Part shown: positions 62,011 to 64,000 of the stretch, piece by piece
How the letters are laid out: each line of letters starts with the position of its first letter
Position numbering within the stretch: position 1 is the first letter of the stretch
DNA from: an uncultured Bacteroides sp.
GTDB taxonomy: Bacteria; Bacteroidota; Bacteroidia; Bacteroidales; Bacteroidaceae
Reading direction: 5' to 3'
Length of the DNA stretch: 64,000 nt
Assembly: GCA_937890825.1 (NCBI GenBank)
Contig: CALADS010000022.1
Span: 1 to 64,000, forward strand
Made by a program: the position numbers and the translations under genes
The notes under the pieces: generated by a model
The model's database searches: none
What the model was told of the DNA's origin: nothing
Seen by the model: the letters and a program-made list of their open reading frames with translations, nothing else

Positions 62011-62068
62011 AAAATAACCCTGTTCGTTTTTTCTTGGGTGACCCGGAAAAAAGGAACAGGGTTATTTT
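62011..62068. terminator. Bidirectional terminator
   Basis: AAAATAACCCTGTTC (62011-62025) pairs perfectly with GAACAGGGTTATTTT (62054-62068), between the convergent AAA gene and the porin gene. Confidence 0.9.
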
Positions 62069-62075
62069 TTTTGGT

Positions 62076-62762
62076 TTACTTGGTCAAATCGAAAAGATAG
62101 GTCAGCTTGGCTACGATGACGCCGTGGGCAGAGCGCGAGAAGTAGTCTTTCTTGGTGCTCTTGTAGAAATCGGAGAGGGCGTAGTAGTAACGGCCTTCGA
62201 GCAGGAAGTGGCCTGCCTTGGTGCGCAGCTCCAGACCGGCACCGCCTGTGATGCCGTAGTCGAACTTGTTCTCTACGGGTTTGGTATGCTGTTCTACCGT
62301 GATGCCGGAATAGTCGGACCAGTTGCCGCTCTGGGTGTGGCTGTCGCCGATGAAGAATCCTACCTGCGGACCGGCATGGATGAAGAATTGCAGGCCGCGG
62401 TCTTTACCGAACGCCAGGTGAGCCAGGAAGGGAATCTCGATGTAGTTCATCTTCCGGGTGTATTGCAGTTCGGGGAAATCTTCGTAGTATTCGTCCCATC
62501 CGCGCTGGGAGAAGTTGACTTCCAATTGGGCACCGCAAATCATCTTGAAGTATTTCTCGCAGATGTAGCGGGCGGTGATGCCGCTGTTGATGCCCTTGAG
62601 GTTCTGCTGGCGCACCGTGGGCGAGAAGCTGACGGAGCTGATGTTGACACCTCCGTTTACGCCGATGGCAAAGTTGTTGCGCTGTTCGCCTACCTGCGCC
62701 TGCAGGGAAAGGGTGGACGCTGCGAGCAGAGCGGCGCCCAGTAGGATATGCTTCAGGTTCAT
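62076..62762 (-). CDS. PorT-like outer-membrane beta-barrel protein
   Basis: 228 residues. Signal peptide to about 22 (ALLAASTLSLQAQ). The remainder shows alternating amphipathic strands and conserved GVNGGVNISS, QLEVNFSQRGW and YIEIPFLAHLAFG, the pattern of the PorT/beta-barrel family of Bacteroidetes. Located two bases downstream of the LysM gene, so the two are probably cotranscribed. Specific function unknown; PorT homologues take part in type IX secretion in other Bacteroidetes, but the family is broad. Confidence 0.83.
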   Translation of the reverse strand: MNLKHILLGAALLAASTLSLQAQVGEQRNNFAIGVNGGVNISSVSFSPTVRQQNLKGINSGITARYICEKYFKMICGAQLEVNFSQRGWDEYYEDFPELQYTRKMNYIEIPFLAHLAFGKDRGLQFFIHAGPQVGFFIGDSHTQSGNWSDYSGITVEQHTKPVENKFDYGITGGAGLELRTKAGHFLLEGRYYYALSDFYKSTKKDYFSRSAHGVIVAKLTYLFDLTK

Positions 62763-62764
62763 AA

Positions 62765-64000
62765 TCAGTCAAAATCAAGTTTTATCAGTTCGAAATTCTT
62801 GGTGAATCGCACGAAGAACACTTTCCGGTTGATGAAGCCGCCCCAGTTGTTGACGCGCTGGAACTTGAATCCGGTCTGGATGGGGGTGAGGTTCATCTGC
62901 TGCAGGTGGTTCTCCAGCTCGCTGCCATAGGTTGACAGGCCTTTCAGGAAGAAGTAGCCGGTGTCGAAACCCAGCATACCGTACTTGGGGTAGCGGTCGT
63001 CCATCTCCTTGCCGTACCAGCGGCGGTACTGGTGGGTGAAGTTCTTGGCTGCCGGAAAGAGGGTATTCGTATAGAACGACGAATAGAAATAGGTGTCCAG
63101 CTCGAAGAACGCATCCAGATAGTCGTTGGTATAGGTTTGCCATTCGGGGTAACCGAACAGGTGGATGGGAGTTTCGGGAGTGTCGCGCACCAGCAGCGTG
63201 AGCTGCGGCAGGGCCTTGATGAGTACGGGGTTGCTGCCGGAGGTGGGGATGAAGACGTTGGTGCGGTCGGCACGCAACAAGGCTTTCATCGTTTCCATCG
63301 GGGCATCTTCGGATACGGAGGTCATCGGGATGGAGTGGCTGCGCAGCTCTTCCTTCAGGCCTTTGATGAATTCGGCTTTCTCGCGGGTGCCCGACGTGGC
63401 TTCGATGAAGATGACGTGGGCGCGGGGGAACTGGCGCAGGAAGTGATCGTAGACCTCGGAGTAGAGATACGACTGCGGGGTGTTGATCTGGTAGATGGCC
63501 GGGTTATTGAACACGGTATTGTCTTTCGACGTGAACGGGATGACCAGACGGATGTGGTGCTGCTCGGCAAACGCGGCCAGGGGCTTGATTTGCTGTTGCT
63601 GCAACGGACCGAAGATGATGTCCATGTCTGTCAGCTCTTTCTTGCGGAGGATGTTCCGGAGAGAGGCCTCGTCGCTACCGGAATGGTAGGTGTAGAGGTC
63701 GAGCGAGGTGCCGGTGCGCTTCAGGCTGTCTACGGCCATCAGGAAGCCTTCGTAGTATTCCACCATGCGGGCGGATTCGTTCCGGCTGGAGCCGCCGGGA
63801 AGAAGGGGCAGGATGACGGCGGCCCGGATGGTGCCGAGGCGCTCGGTTTTCTGCTTGTTTTGTTCGAACAGTTCGCTGTTGGACAAGGGGGGCTGTACCG
63901 TGGTCTCCGGACGGTAGAAGTCGGCCTTGGGATGGGGAATGCACAGGAAGGAGCCTTTCTTGATTTTGGTCTGGCCTTTCAGTTCGGGATTGGCTTCAAT
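62765..64000 (-). CDS. LysM and periplasmic-binding-fold protein, N-terminus outside window
   Basis: The frame stays open to the window edge, so the gene is partial at its 5' end. The visible 411 codons begin with the end of a LysM-like module (GQTKIKKGSFLCIP), then a type I periplasmic-binding fold: RAAVILPLLPGG, EYYEGFLMAVDSL, DIIFGPLQQQQIKPLA, AIYQINTPQSYLYS. LysM should bind peptidoglycan, and the binding domain may sense amino acids or wall fragments. A TTG at 63886 is an unlikely start because the LysM homology continues upstream. Confidence 0.85.
   Translation of the reverse strand: MEANPELKGQTKIKKGSFLCIPHPKADFYRPETTVQPPLSNSELFEQNKQKTERLGTIRAAVILPLLPGGSSRNESARMVEYYEGFLMAVDSLKRTGTSLDLYTYHSGSDEASLRNILRKKELTDMDIIFGPLQQQQIKPLAAFAEQHHIRLVIPFTSKDNTVFNNPAIYQINTPQSYLYSEVYDHFLRQFPRAHVIFIEATSGTREKAEFIKGLKEELRSHSIPMTSVSEDAPMETMKALLRADRTNVFIPTSGSNPVLIKALPQLTLLVRDTPETPIHLFGYPEWQTYTNDYLDAFFELDTYFYSSFYTNTLFPAAKNFTHQYRRWYGKEMDDRYPKYGMLGFDTGYFFLKGLSTYGSELENHLQQMNLTPIQTGFKFQRVNNWGGFINRKVFFVRFTKNFELIKLDFD

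Overview
The window looks like the chromosome of a gut Bacteroidaceae (Bacteroides/Phocaeicola). Promoters fit TTG-N18-20-TAnnTTTG, and there are an UpxY-type antiterminator, BamD, the Bacteroidetes omega subunit, DUF4293, smalltalk, DUF4248 and HU proteins, and a large modular capsular polysaccharide (CPS) locus. Species cannot be fixed from sequence alone.

Layout. 1-1947 is a gene desert of repeats: a 46-bp AT palindrome, a 32-bp perfect inverted repeat, and purine-rich arrays. 1948-13100 is higher-GC core genome: prs (-), a very large two-component kinase with its regulator and a membrane protein, uvrB (-), an ACT-domain protein, bamD, rpoZ and a DUF4293 protein. 13101-13971 is a second repeat desert holding an inverted copy of a 199-bp element from 1489-1687. 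13972-17061 (-) carries an FHA protein, an HU/SPOR protein and a DEAD-box helicase. upxY (17326) opens the CPS region.

17.9-26.2 kb is an accessory block: an AAA/PD-(D/E)XK protein, an orphan MNT, the tail of a sugar epimerase, a DUF262 fragment, and a four-gene cassette of soluble histidine kinase, receiver, membrane protein and DUF4062 protein. That cassette is my best candidate for an undescribed system. 26.2-42.6 kb is the first CPS biosynthesis block: Wzx flippase, pyruvyl transferase, F420-type reductase, glycosyltransferases, Wzy polymerase and an acyltransferase with a G10 tract. It is interrupted at 33.7-39.2 kb by an ABC-three-component (ABC-3C) defence-type operon. 42.6-46.9 kb is a mostly reverse-strand island (amidase, smalltalk, HU, DUF4248, VirE-like primase) with a 22-bp periodic palindrome array and a slippery A-AAA-AAG gene.

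47.1-62.0 kb is the second CPS block: a CapE/F/G set for UDP-L-FucNAc, a glycosyltransferase, a 4-ketoreductase and a WbpL-type initiating transferase. It is mixed with two WbuC copies, two toxin-antitoxin pairs, an internally deleted PglC-like transferase, a DegT aminotransferase, and further AAA/PD-(D/E)XK genes, one broken. The window ends with a PorT-like porin and a LysM/periplasmic-binding protein (-) that runs off the edge.

Reading the parts together: nucleotide sugars made by CapEFG and the reductase are loaded on lipid carrier by the WbpL-like enzyme, extended by the glycosyltransferases, decorated with pyruvate and acyl groups, flipped by Wzx and polymerised by Wzy. The locus is scarred by recombination, and near-identical AAA/PD-(D/E)XK genes in direct orientation bracket all of it. 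All family calls come from reading motifs; no database search was run.
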